Positions 15,822 to 25,071 of a DNA stretch of 64,000 bases are shown here, piece after piece (within the stretch, counting starts at the first letter, position 1; each line of letters starts with the position of its first letter). The stretch is from Bacteroidales bacterium (lineage in GTDB: Bacteria > Bacteroidota > Bacteroidia > Bacteroidales > JAGOPY01): contig JAGOPY010000007.1 of the NCBI GenBank assembly GCA_017991835.1, positions 49,437 through 113,436 of the forward strand, read 5' to 3'. The translations under genes and the position numbers were made by a program. The notes beneath the pieces were generated by a model that was not told the origin of the DNA, made no database searches, and saw nothing but the letters and a program-made list of their open reading frames with translations.

Positions 15822-17108
15822 ATGAACCGGATTCTCACCAGCCTGATTTTAATATTCCTGCCGGTCCTGCTCCTGGCAGGCATGACGTTCCCGGTCAATT
15901 ACCACCCTATTCCTGACACTATTCCTCCTCCGCCCCCGGGCGGGCCCGTCACCCTTTACGGGCCGCAGGAGGTTTGCATCGGACAGACCTGCGACTATTT
16001 TACCGAAGTGCCGGTCGGGTGCACCTGCCAGTGGGCTGTGAACGGCATCGTTCAGCCCGGTACCTCTTCTTCCTTTACCTATACCTGGAACCAGCCCGGA
16101 ATTTTCCTGCTGGCCGTTACTTTCATCTGCAACGGCCAGAACGGCGAGACACAGGCCCTGACCGTCGGCGTGGCTGAAACACCCGATCCGGGGCCCATTG
16201 AAGGCGATCCGTTTGTCTGTGAATTTACGTATCATACCTATTCCATCGAAGCAGGTTCTGCCGATTCCAGCGCCTGGAGGGTCAATGGAGTTTTACAACC
16301 AGAAGCCGGTTCTTCGATGACTTATTTTTTTGAAGGATCGGGTAACTACCTGATTGAAGTGACCGTGCACAACATTTGCGGCAACAGTGCCCCAGAAACA
16401 CTTGGCGTTACCGCCGAAGGAACCGCACCGGGCGAACCGGGCCCCATCGAAGGCGCTGAAGAGACATGCGAAGGCTACACTGAAACTTACTCCACGGAGG
16501 TAGGCCCCGGCGAATCGTGTTTATGGTGGATCGACGGGGTAATTCAGCCTACGAATACGACCACTCTGGTTGTCTCCTGGTCGGGATGGGGAAGCCATGA
16601 AATAGAGGTGCGGGCGGTGAGTGATTGCGGGACCGGCAATCCCGCGTTCAAAGAGGTTCTTGTCCTTGGTGATCCGGATGTTTTCCTGGGCAACGACACC
16701 ACCATCCTGCAGGGGCAGGTCCTCATCCTGGATGCCGGAAATCCCGGATCGGAGTACCTCTGGTCGACCGGTGAAACCACTCAGGCCATCGAGGTCAGTC
16801 TGGCCGGGACTTACTCGGTTTCGGTGACCAATTATTGCGGAAATGGCTACGATGAAATAGAAGTTGACGTTTCAACCGGCCTATCGGAACCCACGATGGA
16901 AGATATTCAGATAGCCGTTTCGGGAAACCAGGTTATCCTGACCCATTTACCACCGGATATCATGGCTATTCAGATGATTACTTTGGATGGTAGAACGGTT
17001 TTCGATGGCAAGTCCATTGAAAAAATTACTCTTGGGATCCCGGGAATATACATTATCCGCATTATATCATCTGAAAAAATAATAACCCGGAAAGTATTCA
17101 TACATTGA
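15822..17108 (+). CDS. Secreted PKD-like repeat protein with T9SS sorting domain
   Basis: 428 residues. Signal peptide MNRILTSLILIFLPVLLLAG, then a proline-rich linker (DTIPPPPPGGP). Three repeats of about 90 residues follow, each opening with a GPIEG-type or GPQEV motif and a Cys, and containing W-R/A-VNGVxQP (WAVNGIVQPG, WRVNGVLQPE, WWIDGVIQP). A fourth Ig/PKD-like unit reads LGNDTTILQGQVLILDAGNP, YLWSTGETTQ, AGTYSVSVTNYCG, a pattern common in Bacteroidota. The C-terminus (QMITLDGRTVF, GIPGIYIIRI, TRKVFIH) is a divergent T9SS type A sorting domain. It is the third gene of the ruvB-queG operon; the functional link is not clear. Confidence 0.85.
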   Translation: MNRILTSLILIFLPVLLLAGMTFPVNYHPIPDTIPPPPPGGPVTLYGPQEVCIGQTCDYFTEVPVGCTCQWAVNGIVQPGTSSSFTYTWNQPGIFLLAVTFICNGQNGETQALTVGVAETPDPGPIEGDPFVCEFTYHTYSIEAGSADSSAWRVNGVLQPEAGSSMTYFFEGSGNYLIEVTVHNICGNSAPETLGVTAEGTAPGEPGPIEGAEETCEGYTETYSTEVGPGESCLWWIDGVIQPTNTTTLVVSWSGWGSHEIEVRAVSDCGTGNPAFKEVLVLGDPDVFLGNDTTILQGQVLILDAGNPGSEYLWSTGETTQAIEVSLAGTYSVSVTNYCGNGYDEIEVDVSTGLSEPTMEDIQIAVSGNQVILTHLPPDIMAIQMITLDGRTVFDGKSIEKITLGIPGIYIIRIISSEKIITRKVFIH

Positions 17109-17115
17109 ACAGGAG

Positions 17116-17745
17116 TTACCAGGCGGGATCGAACTGGTAAAACAGGCTGAGTACAAGGCAATCGTTGAATTGCCCGTAATTCCCGGGGAAAATCCGCAAA
17201 ACATCTCCCGTTGCATTATCGGCACGGATATTTATGAGCGAGTTGTTCGTCCGGATATTGACCAGCAGGTTTCGGGTGATATAAACATACATTCCGGCAT
17301 TGATCTGGAATGTGACCCTGGCGCCGGGGTTTCCCCCTTTTATCTCATAATAATTATTCTCTTCATAATAATTGATCAGGAACCCGAGCGAAGGCCCCGC
17401 TTCGAATTTAAACCGCTTACCTGCCGTATACTGGTATAAAACAGGCAATTCCACATAATTGAGCCGGAATAAATATTGCTGGTAATTATTGGTAGAGTCT
17501 GGATTTTCGCGGCTCCCTTTCTGGAAAAACTCAAGCTCCATCTGCAGTGCGGAGTGTTCCGAAAACTGCAGGTTGACAAATCCGCCGAGAAAAAGGCCCG
17601 CTTTATGGAACCCGGAATAATCATCTCCGGAAACCTGTGTTCCCGCCACTCCTGCCATAACTCCACCGTTGAATACCTGGCTTTGTACAGCCGAACCCAT
17701 CAGAAAAAAACTTAACGTAAAAATAATATATCTCAATTGCCTCAT
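17116..17745 (-). CDS. Outer-membrane beta-barrel protein, PorT-like
   Basis: 209 residues from the ATG at 17743-17745; an ATG 12 bases upstream is also in frame. Signal peptide MRQLRYIIFTLSFFLMGSAV (ends near VQSQ). Alternating hydrophobic strands follow: GGVMAGVAGTQVSGDDYSGF, AGLFLGGFVNLQF, LNYVELPVLYQYT, FEAGPSLGFLIN, ending with an aromatic residue (FDPAW) typical of barrel insertion signals. PorT-family barrels include T9SS components, but many are unrelated porins, so no specific role is assigned. It is convergent with the secreted protein at 15822-17108 (7-bp gap). Confidence 0.82.
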   Translation of the reverse strand: MRQLRYIIFTLSFFLMGSAVQSQVFNGGVMAGVAGTQVSGDDYSGFHKAGLFLGGFVNLQFSEHSALQMELEFFQKGSRENPDSTNNYQQYLFRLNYVELPVLYQYTAGKRFKFEAGPSLGFLINYYEENNYYEIKGGNPGARVTFQINAGMYVYITRNLLVNIRTNNSLINIRADNATGDVLRIFPGNYGQFNDCLVLSLFYQFDPAW

Positions 17746-17920
17746 TATAACTGCCAATTAATCATAAACCAAACGGCAAATATCGTAATTTTAAGCTGTT
17801 AGACCCGATAAAGGCGTCTGCTCCTGGATAAAATAGTAATTTCGCTGCCGAATGTCTTTTATTAATGACTGTTGCAGAAGGGTTTAACCAATTATAATCA
17901 TAACCAGATCAATTTCCTTT

Positions 17921-18607
17921 ATGGAGCAATACAGAATTTTATTAGTGGATGACGAACCGGATATCCTGGAGTTTCTCGGGTATAACCTTCGCCGGGAAGG
18001 ATTTGAAGTATTTACCAGCAGTAACGGCAGGGACGGATTGGCGAAGGTAAAAGAACACAAGCCCCATCTGGTCGTGCTCGATGTCATGATGCCCGAGATG
18101 GACGGAATTGAGACCTGCCGCGAGATCAGGCAGATCCCGGAGCTGCGGAATACGCTGGTCATTTTTCTTACCGCCCGTGGTGAAGATTATTCACAGATTG
18201 CCGGTTTCGATGCCGGAGCGGATGACTATGTGACCAAACCGATCAAGCCCCGTGTTTTGGTAAGCCGCGTCAAAGCACTTCTCCGGCGTTATAAGGAAGA
18301 GGCTGCTGATTCAGGCCCGGACAAGTTTATCAGTACCGATGAATTTGTGATCGACCGGGAGAAATATGTCGTGATCAAAGAAGGCAAAGAATTTCATCTC
18401 CCCCGGAAGGAATTCGAGTTGTTAAGCCTGCTGGTTTCCAGGCCGAACAAGGTATTCACCCGCGAAGAGATCCTTTCGGGTATCTGGGGCGATGATGTCA
18501 TCGTCGGCGACCGGACGATCGACGTACATGTCAGGAAGATCAGGGAACGGCTGGGAACAGAAAACATCCGGACGATCAAAGGCGTCGGCTACAAATACGA
18601 AAACTAA
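17921..18607 (+). CDS. OmpR/PhoB-family response regulator
   Basis: 228 residues. The receiver domain has acidic residues DD at 10-11, phosphoacceptor Asp54 in VVLDVMMPEMDG, conserved Thr84 (LTARGE) and Lys106 (VTKP). The C-terminal winged helix (LPRKEFELLSLLVSRPNKVF, VDVHVRKIRERLG-like IDVHVRKIRERLG, TIKGVGYKYE) binds DNA. No sensor kinase is adjacent, so it is an orphan in this window and its signal is unknown. Sequence is close to PhoB-type regulators. Confidence 0.93.
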   Translation: MEQYRILLVDDEPDILEFLGYNLRREGFEVFTSSNGRDGLAKVKEHKPHLVVLDVMMPEMDGIETCREIRQIPELRNTLVIFLTARGEDYSQIAGFDAGADDYVTKPIKPRVLVSRVKALLRRYKEEAADSGPDKFISTDEFVIDREKYVVIKEGKEFHLPRKEFELLSLLVSRPNKVFTREEILSGIWGDDVIVGDRTIDVHVRKIRERLGTENIRTIKGVGYKYEN

Positions 18608-18621
18608 TCTGGAACCTGGAA

Positions 18622-19020
18622 CTAAAAATGTATCTTGTGGTAATCAAAATTCTGCTCACCACGCCATTTTTTAATGATAATAGCCAGGTGGACAAAGATA
18701 TCCAGCTCATTTTTTCTCAGCCAGGCCACCGCTTCCGGTTTATCGCGGCAGGCGTCGGCGAAAACCATCAATAGCTGATAATTGTTTTTACTCAGCCATT
18801 CATAGGCTTTCGGCGATTCGTCGATAGCCGCATCGAGGGCGGCCAGGTGCGGGTAATGGTTTTTGAGCAACCATTGCACAGCTTCCTGCGATCCCCGGAT
18901 GGCGCTTGAAAGCGCTGCCAGCTCCGGGTACCCGTTCTTGAGCAGCCAGTGGTAAATCTTTTCGTTACCCCTGATCGTCTCGCCGAAGGCCATCAGTATT
19001 TTTACATCATAATTAATCAT
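18622..19020 (-). CDS. Small helical repeat protein (ankyrin-like units), function unknown
   Basis: 132 residues from the ATG at 19018-19020 (MINYDVKILMAFGETIRGNE). Four repeats of about 33 residues share the pattern A-x2-WL-x-KN-x-Y-x2-L-x-A(L/F)-x2-AI, for example AVQWLLKNHYPHLAALDAAI and AYEWLSKNNYQLLMVFADAC. This resembles ankyrin-type solenoids. No catalytic motif, signal peptide or membrane segment is visible. It starts one base after the stop codon of the upstream radical SAM gene, so the two are co-transcribed. Confidence 0.7.
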   Translation of the reverse strand: MINYDVKILMAFGETIRGNEKIYHWLLKNGYPELAALSSAIRGSQEAVQWLLKNHYPHLAALDAAIDESPKAYEWLSKNNYQLLMVFADACRDKPEAVAWLRKNELDIFVHLAIIIKKWRGEQNFDYHKIHF

Positions 19021-19021
19021 A

Positions 19022-19798
19022 CTAATAATATACCTGCGCTTTAATACCCATTTTTTCAACCCGGGCGGCAATATCCCTGAGTTCGTCAAAAGAGACTTTC
19101 TCAAGAGTCTCCAGCGGCGTAGCGCGGTCGATGGGATAGATCATCACATATTTCGGCCGTATGGCCCGGATATGCTCCATCCACCTCGAGATTTCCGCTT
19201 CTGCCGTATTATCGATCTGCTTTCCGTCGATGGTGCCCCGGAGAAAGAGTGTCTGGATGATCAGCTCACCGTCGAAAGCTTTTAACTTCTCCACAATGGA
19301 CTTCAGCGTAATGCCCGACCGTGGTCCGTTGATCAGCCGGAACATATTTTCGGTCCCGGCATCCAGTTTCATAATGCTGTTGCCCGTTTTAAGCAGAGCC
19401 TGGAAGACCTCCGGTTTATCCAGCGTAGAGGAATTCGAAAGCACCGAGACCACAGAACCGGGAAAGTATTCGTCCCTGAGGCGGATCACCTCTTCCAGGA
19501 TTTCGGGGAACTGCGGGTGTATGGTCGGCTCGCCGTTGCCGGCGAAGGTGATCGCATCGGGCCTGGTACCGGCCGATTTCATGGATTTAAGTCTTTCTTC
19601 CAGTTTTGAAATTACTTCTTCCATTCCGGGCAGCCGGGTACCGTGCATGCTTTTTTCGTGAGTCCAGCCACATTCGCAATAGACGCAATTGAAAGTGCAG
19701 AACTTGGCTTCCACGGGCAACAGGTTAACTCCCAGCGAAACACCCAGCCGGCGACTGCTTACCGGCCCGAAAACCACATCCTGAAATAGTACCGACAT
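19022..19798 (-). CDS. Radical SAM protein (COG0731-like)
   Basis: 258 residues. The cluster motif is CTFNCVYCECG (Cx3Cx2C), which binds the 4Fe-4S cluster that cleaves S-adenosylmethionine. The N-terminus DVVFGPVSSRRLGVSLGVNL and the segment ITFAGNGEPTIHPQFPEI are typical of the COG0731 group, relatives of wyosine-type enzymes whose bacterial substrates are mostly unknown. It is followed at once by a small repeat protein gene (18622-19020), a possible partner. Confidence 0.88.
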   Translation of the reverse strand: MSVLFQDVVFGPVSSRRLGVSLGVNLLPVEAKFCTFNCVYCECGWTHEKSMHGTRLPGMEEVISKLEERLKSMKSAGTRPDAITFAGNGEPTIHPQFPEILEEVIRLRDEYFPGSVVSVLSNSSTLDKPEVFQALLKTGNSIMKLDAGTENMFRLINGPRSGITLKSIVEKLKAFDGELIIQTLFLRGTIDGKQIDNTAEAEISRWMEHIRAIRPKYVMIYPIDRATPLETLEKVSFDELRDIAARVEKMGIKAQVYY

Positions 19799-19909
19799 AA
19801 CGACTGGCCTTGCAATAACATTTATTTCACAAAGTTAAACAAATCAGGCTTTCGGATGGTTCTGTACCTTACTCCTTTTATTATTACTTTTGATCCGTTG
19901 AAAGGCATT

Positions 19910-20884
19910 ATGTACAGTCTTGATGAAATAAGGGAACCTATAAAGCTGAACCTGGAAGAATTTGAGAAGAAGTTCAGGGGATCGATGAAGAGTTCCGTTC
20001 CTTTGCTGGATACCGTTACCCGATATATTTACAGGCGTAAGGGCAAGCAGATGAGGCCGATGTTCGTTTTTCTTACGGCAAAAATGTGCGGGGAGATGAA
20101 CGAATCGACCTACCGGGCTGCCTCGCTGATTGAGCTTTTACATACGGCCAGCCTGGTGCACGACGATGTGGTGGATGATTCCAATGAGCGGCGCGGATTT
20201 TTTTCCATCAATGCCCTGTGGAAAAACAAGATTGCCGTCCTGGTGGGCGACTTCATGCTGTCGCGCGGCTTGCTGCTGGCCCTTGAAGGCAATGATTTCG
20301 AGCTGCTGAAGATCGTTTCGCACGCCGTCAGGGAGATGAGCGAAGGCGAGCTCCTGCAGATCGAGAAAGCCCGGCGGCTGGATATTTCCGAGGAGGTCTA
20401 TTTCGAGATCATCCGGAAAAAGACGGCTTCGCTGATCGCCTCCTGCTGTGCCTGCGGGGCATCCTCGGTGGGCTGCGGACCGGAAATGACAGACAAAATG
20501 AGGTTGTTTGGCGAGCTTGTGGGTATATCTTTCCAGATCAAAGATGACTTATTCGATTTCGAATCGGGTAACCGCACGGGCAAACCGAACGGGATCGACA
20601 TCAAAGAACAGAAGATGACGCTGCCGCTGATCCATATGCTCAGTAAATTACCGTCATCGGAGAAGAGAAAAACGATCCGCACGATCAAGAATCACCACGA
20701 TGATCCGGTTCGGGTAGCGGCGATCATCGACCAGGTGAACCACAGCGGCGGGATCAGCTATGCCCGTGGAAAAATGCTCGAATACAGGCAAAAAGCCCTC
20801 GATATGCTCGATGAGATGCCATCGGGAGAAGCCCGCGATGCACTGGCCAAACTGGTGATCTACACGACGGAACGGAATAAATAG
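19910..20884 (+). CDS. Long-chain polyprenyl diphosphate synthase
   Basis: 324 residues from the ATG at 19910 (MYSLDEIREPIKLNLEEFEK); an ATG at 19856 would add 18 poorly fitting residues. The first Asp-rich motif is LVHDDVVDDSNERRG, the second is FQIKDDLFDFE, and the RRKGKQMRP block binds the allylic pyrophosphate. The enzyme chains isopentenyl units to form the side chain of menaquinone. The chain length cannot be read reliably. The 3' end overlaps the convergent mtnA gene by 25 bases. Confidence 0.93.
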   Translation: MYSLDEIREPIKLNLEEFEKKFRGSMKSSVPLLDTVTRYIYRRKGKQMRPMFVFLTAKMCGEMNESTYRAASLIELLHTASLVHDDVVDDSNERRGFFSINALWKNKIAVLVGDFMLSRGLLLALEGNDFELLKIVSHAVREMSEGELLQIEKARRLDISEEVYFEIIRKKTASLIASCCACGASSVGCGPEMTDKMRLFGELVGISFQIKDDLFDFESGNRTGKPNGIDIKEQKMTLPLIHMLSKLPSSEKRKTIRTIKNHHDDPVRVAAIIDQVNHSGGISYARGKMLEYRQKALDMLDEMPSGEARDALAKLVIYTTERNK

Positions 20885-21891
20885 TCGACCACTCCCTGTT
20901 CTGTAATATAGCCCGATATCAGCCCTGCCGGTGTTACGTCGAAGGCGGGATTCAGCGCAGGCGATCCGGGGGAGCAAACCAGCACCCTTTCCCGTTTTCC
21001 ATCTTTTGTCAACCCCTCCTGGTAAAGCACCTCATCCGGGTTGCGCTCTTCGATGGCAATATGCGATCCGTCGGGGCAAAGGGGATCGAAGGTGGATGCC
21101 GGGGCGGCCACGAAGAACGGGATGCCATAATGTTTAGCCGCGATCGCTTTTTCGAGCGTGCCGATCTTATTGGCCGTATCGCCGTTGGCCGCAATCCGGT
21201 CAGCCCCCACGATCACCAGGTCGATCTTACCCTGAGCCATGTACCATGCTGTGGCATTATCGGGGATGATGGCATGCGGAATGCCGGCATTATGGAGCTC
21301 CCAGGCGGTAAGCCTCGCCCCCTGGCCGCGGGGCCTCGTTTCATCGGCATAGACGAAGATCTTTTTGCCGGCCTTGAAGCTGTGATAAACGGGTGAGAGG
21401 GCCGTACCGTAATCGACGAAGGCAAGCCAGCCCGCATTGCAGTGGGTGGCAATACGGAAACCCTCCCGTATCAGTTCGCTGCCAAATTCCCCGATCCGGC
21501 GAGAGGCCCCGCTGTCTTCATCGGCAATCTTCTGTGCTTCTTCAATTGCCTGATCAACTGATATCATTCCGGCTTTAAAGACTCTTTCGACGGCATAGAA
21601 GAGGTTCCGGGCCGTCGGGCGGGTAGATTCGATGACTATCCGGGCTTTTTCAATGGAGGCGGCATAAGAAGAGGCAGGCGCTTCGAGGCAGGCCTGAGCC
21701 ATGGCAAAACCGGCCGCGGCGCCGATAGCTCCGGCGCCGCGAACGGTCATGTTGCGAATAGCTTCACACGTATCGGTATACCTTTCGGTACGGATAATTC
21801 TGAATTCAAATGGCAGCAGATTCTGGTCAATCATATACACGGACGGGCCTTCCATCCGGATCGTCCGGTAATCTATGCCATTGACAAGCAT
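20860..21891 (-). CDS. mtnA: S-methyl-5-thioribose-1-phosphate isomerase MtnA
   Basis: 343 residues. It converts methylthioribose 1-phosphate to methylthioribulose 1-phosphate in methionine salvage. Motifs: NMTVRGAGAIGAAAGFAMAQ, catalytic Cys in THCNAGWLAF, TRPRGQGARLTAWEL, and catalytic Asp in IVGADRIAANGDTANKIGT. The family is homologous to eIF2B subunits. No other methionine-salvage gene is nearby. Its last eight codons overlap the polyprenyl synthase gene on the opposite strand. Confidence 0.96.
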   Translation of the reverse strand: MLVNGIDYRTIRMEGPSVYMIDQNLLPFEFRIIRTERYTDTCEAIRNMTVRGAGAIGAAAGFAMAQACLEAPASSYAASIEKARIVIESTRPTARNLFYAVERVFKAGMISVDQAIEEAQKIADEDSGASRRIGEFGSELIREGFRIATHCNAGWLAFVDYGTALSPVYHSFKAGKKIFVYADETRPRGQGARLTAWELHNAGIPHAIIPDNATAWYMAQGKIDLVIVGADRIAANGDTANKIGTLEKAIAAKHYGIPFFVAAPASTFDPLCPDGSHIAIEERNPDEVLYQEGLTKDGKRERVLVCSPGSPALNPAFDVTPAGLISGYITEQGVVDYLFRSVV

Positions 21892-21914
21892 TGCATCTAT
21901 TGAAATCGAAAATA

Positions 21915-22475
21915 TTACTTCAGTTTGATGGTAACACCTGCATTGAATACATGCAGCAGGTAACCCAGTTCGGCATAGACGCCAAAGGTATCAGAGAACA
22001 AATAGCGGGCACCGACCACAACGCCGGCCCTGAAATCGCCACCTGAATAGGTTGTTTTCGGAGGTTCGGGGCCATCGCCCTTCCATTTATCCGAATAACC
22101 ATGAAATCCAATTAATATCGATGCATAGGGATCAAAATCATCATGAAAAATAAAGTGATAATTACCCCTGGCAGCCACAAAGTAATTGACAGAACTGTAG
22201 TTATCCACCAGTCCGTATGTCGCTCCGGAAAATCCGGCGCCGGCAATACCACCGACACCCACGACGCCGGTCAATGTGGAACCCATCGGTACTTCGACTA
22301 TACCATATTCATAAGATCCGTTGACGCCAAAGGAAAAGCCAAGACTACTACTCCGCCAGCCCGGTCCCAGGCCGATCCCGATATTTACCGCCTGCGAGCC
22401 TTTTTCAAAGGATTGGGCCATTCCGGCCAAACCAGCCATCATAATCAACACTGACATCAAAAATACTTTTCTCAT
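21915..22475 (-). CDS. Small outer-membrane beta-barrel protein
   Basis: 186 residues. Signal peptide MRKVFLMSVLIMMAGLAGMA (cleavage near AQ-S), then glycine-rich alternating strands (VNIGIGLGPGW, GFSFGVNGSYEYGI, VVVGARYLFSDTFGVYAELG). It ends TIKLK, not the usual aromatic residue. It is probably a small porin-like or structural barrel. It lies 23 bases upstream of mtnA on the same strand, but a functional link is not evident. Confidence 0.75.
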   Translation of the reverse strand: MRKVFLMSVLIMMAGLAGMAQSFEKGSQAVNIGIGLGPGWRSSSLGFSFGVNGSYEYGIVEVPMGSTLTGVVGVGGIAGAGFSGATYGLVDNYSSVNYFVAARGNYHFIFHDDFDPYASILIGFHGYSDKWKGDGPEPPKTTYSGGDFRAGVVVGARYLFSDTFGVYAELGYLLHVFNAGVTIKLK

Positions 22476-22528
22476 TTTCTATCGTTTTAAAATTAGACTT
22501 TAAGTGAATTAATAGTCAAAAATAATAC

Positions 22529-23731
22529 TTATTCCCGATTCTGGCCCAGTTCGTTCATCACGATCCAGGTCATGAGGCCAACGCCTGTTTCGAGGGATGA
22601 TTCATCCACGTCAAACGTGGCGGAATGCAGGTTGGATGTGATCCCTTTGCTTTCGTTCATTACGCCGAGCCGGTAAAAGCAACCGGGGACTTCCTGCGCA
22701 AAATAGGCGAAGTCTTCAGCCGTCATACGCATTTCCAGATCGACCACCTTATCGCGGCCCAGGTATTCCTCGGCCAGTTTCTTTGCCCGCGTGGTAAGGG
22801 CCGGGTCATTATACACAAACGGGTAACCTTTGTGAATATCCACTTCACAGGTGCCTCCCATAGATTTTGCCAGGGCCGTTGCCATATCCGTAATTCTTTC
22901 CTTCATCTCAACGCGCCAGCCTTCGTCGAAAGTGCGCATGGTGCCCGATATTTTTACCTCGTCGGGGATAATATTGGCGACCCCGTCGGCCATGACCTTT
23001 CCGAATGACAGTACAGTGGGCATGGTCGGTTTGGCGTTGCGGCTGACGATTTGCTGCAGTGCGACGATGATATGGGCCGCTATAAGCACCGGATCGATCA
23101 CTTTATCGGGAATGGCGGCATGGCCTCCTTTGCCTTTCACCGTCAGGTGGATTTCATCGGTGGATGCCATATATTGCCCGCTTCTAAAGCCGACTTTTCC
23201 GGCTTCCAGTTCGGGGAAGACATGCTGTCCGATGATCAGGTCGGTCATGGGCTTTTCAAGCACACCGGCTTTGATCATGGGAAGGGCGCCGCCGGGATAC
23301 TTTTCTTCCGAAGGCTGGAAGATTATTTTTACTGTACCGCCGAATTCGGCCTCCAGTGATTTCAGCAAGCGGGCCGTGCCCATCATGGAAGCCATGTGCG
23401 CGTCGTGTCCGCAGGCATGCATCACCCCTTTGGTCCGGGAAGCATAAGCCACTTTGTTCAATTCTTTTACGGGCAGAGCATCCATATCGGCGCGTAGGGC
23501 GACCACTTTTTTCCCGGGCAATTCACCGGTAATGACTGCCAGAATGCCGTTACCGGCAATTCCGGTCTTATGGGCTATTCCCCACTCCGAAAGTTGTTTC
23601 GAAATAAAAGCGGCTGTTTGGATCTCTTTGCCCGACAGTTCGGGAAACATATGAAAATGGCGCCGCATTTGGGTTATTTCGGGGAGATACCCTTTGGCCA
23701 GGCGTTTGATTCTGTTTTTTAGTGTTGGCAT
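22529..23731 (-). CDS. M20-family amidohydrolase (N-acyl amino acid / hippurate hydrolase type)
   Basis: 400 residues. Metal ligands are in MHACGHDAHMASMMG and the FQPSEEKYPGG block (Glu pair); the dimerisation domain includes GKGGHAAIPDKVIDP. The last metal region is MTAEDFAYFAQEVPG. It hydrolyses N-acyl or related amide bonds of amino acids in the cytoplasm; the precise substrate cannot be read. It is downstream of tonB on the same strand but separated by a terminator hairpin. Confidence 0.92.
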   Translation of the reverse strand: MPTLKNRIKRLAKGYLPEITQMRRHFHMFPELSGKEIQTAAFISKQLSEWGIAHKTGIAGNGILAVITGELPGKKVVALRADMDALPVKELNKVAYASRTKGVMHACGHDAHMASMMGTARLLKSLEAEFGGTVKIIFQPSEEKYPGGALPMIKAGVLEKPMTDLIIGQHVFPELEAGKVGFRSGQYMASTDEIHLTVKGKGGHAAIPDKVIDPVLIAAHIIVALQQIVSRNAKPTMPTVLSFGKVMADGVANIIPDEVKISGTMRTFDEGWRVEMKERITDMATALAKSMGGTCEVDIHKGYPFVYNDPALTTRAKKLAEEYLGRDKVVDLEMRMTAEDFAYFAQEVPGCFYRLGVMNESKGITSNLHSATFDVDESSLETGVGLMTWIVMNELGQNRE

Positions 23732-23742
23732 AAGCTAATGGA

Positions 23743-23779
23743 AAAAAAGGCCATCTTTTCAGTAAGACAGCCTTTTTCA
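23743..23779 (-). terminator. Intrinsic terminator after tonB
   Basis: On the minus strand AAAAAGGCTGTCTT pairs with AAGATGGCCTTTTT (two G-U pairs) around a 6-nt loop, followed by more T. It lies 18 bases after the tonB stop. Confidence 0.8.
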
Positions 23780-23796
23780 TTTATAAAGGATAATCT

Positions 23797-24480
23797 TTAT
23801 TGCAGTGTAAATTTAACCGGCAGGTTGTACTGGACACGAACGGCTTTTCCGCGTTGTTTCCCGGGGGTCCATTTCGGCATATTCTGGACTACCCGGATCG
23901 CTTCTTCGTCGCATCCGCCTCCGATACCCCTGAGGACTCTTACATCGGTGACCCGGCCGTCGCGTTCAACGACGAAGGTGACGAATACTCGTCCCTGGAT
24001 ACCGCTTTCTTTCGCCATCTGGGGGTACTTTATATTTTCAGCGAGAAATTTATAGAGGGCCGGTTCTCCACCCGGGAATTCCGGCATGGATTCGACGACC
24101 ATAAAAATCTGAACTTCTTCTGCTGATTCTTCTTCTTCGACCTTCACCGGGGCCACATATTCCTGTACCTCGGTATTTTCATCGGCTTCAACGTCGATAT
24201 CAATATCGTCTTCCACTTCAATATCATCTTCTACAACATTGATTTGGATAACCTGCTTGGGTGGAGCCGGTGGTGGGGGTTTTATTTTCTGTTCGGTAAT
24301 CGGGATGATATCTTCCGCAATATCTTCCACTTGTCTTGTGCCCAGATCAACGACTGATTTCTCATACGTTTTCCATTCAAAGGCCAGCAGCACTGCAGCC
24401 AGTGCAATAACAAGTCCGATCTGCCGGAAAATGATCTTTTTGTTTTCCAGATCGGCTTTGGTTGTTTTTTTCTGATCCAT
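23797..24480 (-). CDS. Energy transducer TonB
   Basis: 227 residues. An N-terminal membrane segment (IIFRQIGLVIALAAVLLAFE) anchors it in the inner membrane. A short proline block (PPPPAPPKQV) is followed by a strongly acidic stretch (EDDIEVEDDIDIDVEADE) in place of the usual long Pro/Lys region. The C-terminal TonB domain reads GIQGRVFVTFVVERDGRVTD, then RVVQNMPKWTPGKQRGK and VKFTLQ. It would transmit the proton-motive force to outer-membrane receptors. No exbB/exbD genes are in the window. Confidence 0.93.
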   Translation of the reverse strand: MDQKKTTKADLENKKIIFRQIGLVIALAAVLLAFEWKTYEKSVVDLGTRQVEDIAEDIIPITEQKIKPPPPAPPKQVIQINVVEDDIEVEDDIDIDVEADENTEVQEYVAPVKVEEEESAEEVQIFMVVESMPEFPGGEPALYKFLAENIKYPQMAKESGIQGRVFVTFVVERDGRVTDVRVLRGIGGGCDEEAIRVVQNMPKWTPGKQRGKAVRVQYNLPVKFTLQ

Positions 24481-24591
24481 GTCTTTTATTCTTAAGATTA
24501 ATTATTATGGATTCGATGTAAAAGTATAACAAAAAAATATTTTGTCAACTTTTCACTCATAATATATTCAAAAACTATACCAGGAATGTCG

Positions 24592-24972
24592 TCAGGCACC
24601 GACAAGTTCCCCGTATTGTCCGGCATCCAGCAATTCAGCCGCTTGCCCTGCATCAGCCATCTTTATCTTAACGATCCAGCCTTCGCCATAAGGGTCCTTA
24701 TTGACCAGATCCGGTTTATCGACCAGGGCCTGGTTGAATTCCAATATTTCACCGGCAACCGGCATAAACATATCAGATACGGTTTTCACGGCTTCGATCG
24801 TACCGAAGGTTTCTTCTTTATCCAGGCTTTCGCCGATGGTTTCAACTTCAATGAATACTATGTCACCAAGCTCATTCTGAGCAAAATCGGTGATACCGAC
24901 CACGGCAATGTCGCCTTCCGGTTTCATCCACTCATGATCTTTCGTGTACTTCAGATTTCCGGGAATATTCAT
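24592..24972 (-). CDS. gcvH: Glycine cleavage system H protein
   Basis: 126 residues. It carries the lipoyl group that shuttles the aminomethyl intermediate between the P, T and L proteins. The lipoylation site is Lys63 in [12 protein letters not shown]. The N-terminal [10 protein letters not shown] and the [14 protein letters not shown] block are typical. It lies downstream of sprA in the minus-strand block ruvA-sprA-gcvH, an order I recall from other Bacteroidota. A -7 element in the 99-bp gap suggests its own promoter. Confidence 0.97.
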   Translation of the reverse strand: MNIPGNLKYTKDHEWMKPEGDIAVVGITDFAQNELGDIVFIEVETIGESLDKEETFGTIEAVKTVSDMFMPVAGEILEFNQALVDKPDLVNKDPYGEGWIVKIKMADAGQAAELLDAGQYGELVGA

Positions 24973-24998
24973 GTTATTATTCTTAAAAATTTCGGCTT

Positions 24999-25006
24999 CA
25001 AATTTA
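24999..25006 (-). promoter_or_regulatory. -7 element (TAAATTTG) for gcvH
   Basis: Fits TAnnTTTG on the minus strand, 26 bases upstream of the gcvH ATG. Confidence 0.4.
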
Positions 25007-25071
25007 AAGCAATTTCAAAATATAGCCACCATTCGGATTAGTTTAAAATGATTCCACATACCGGGCAGAAG

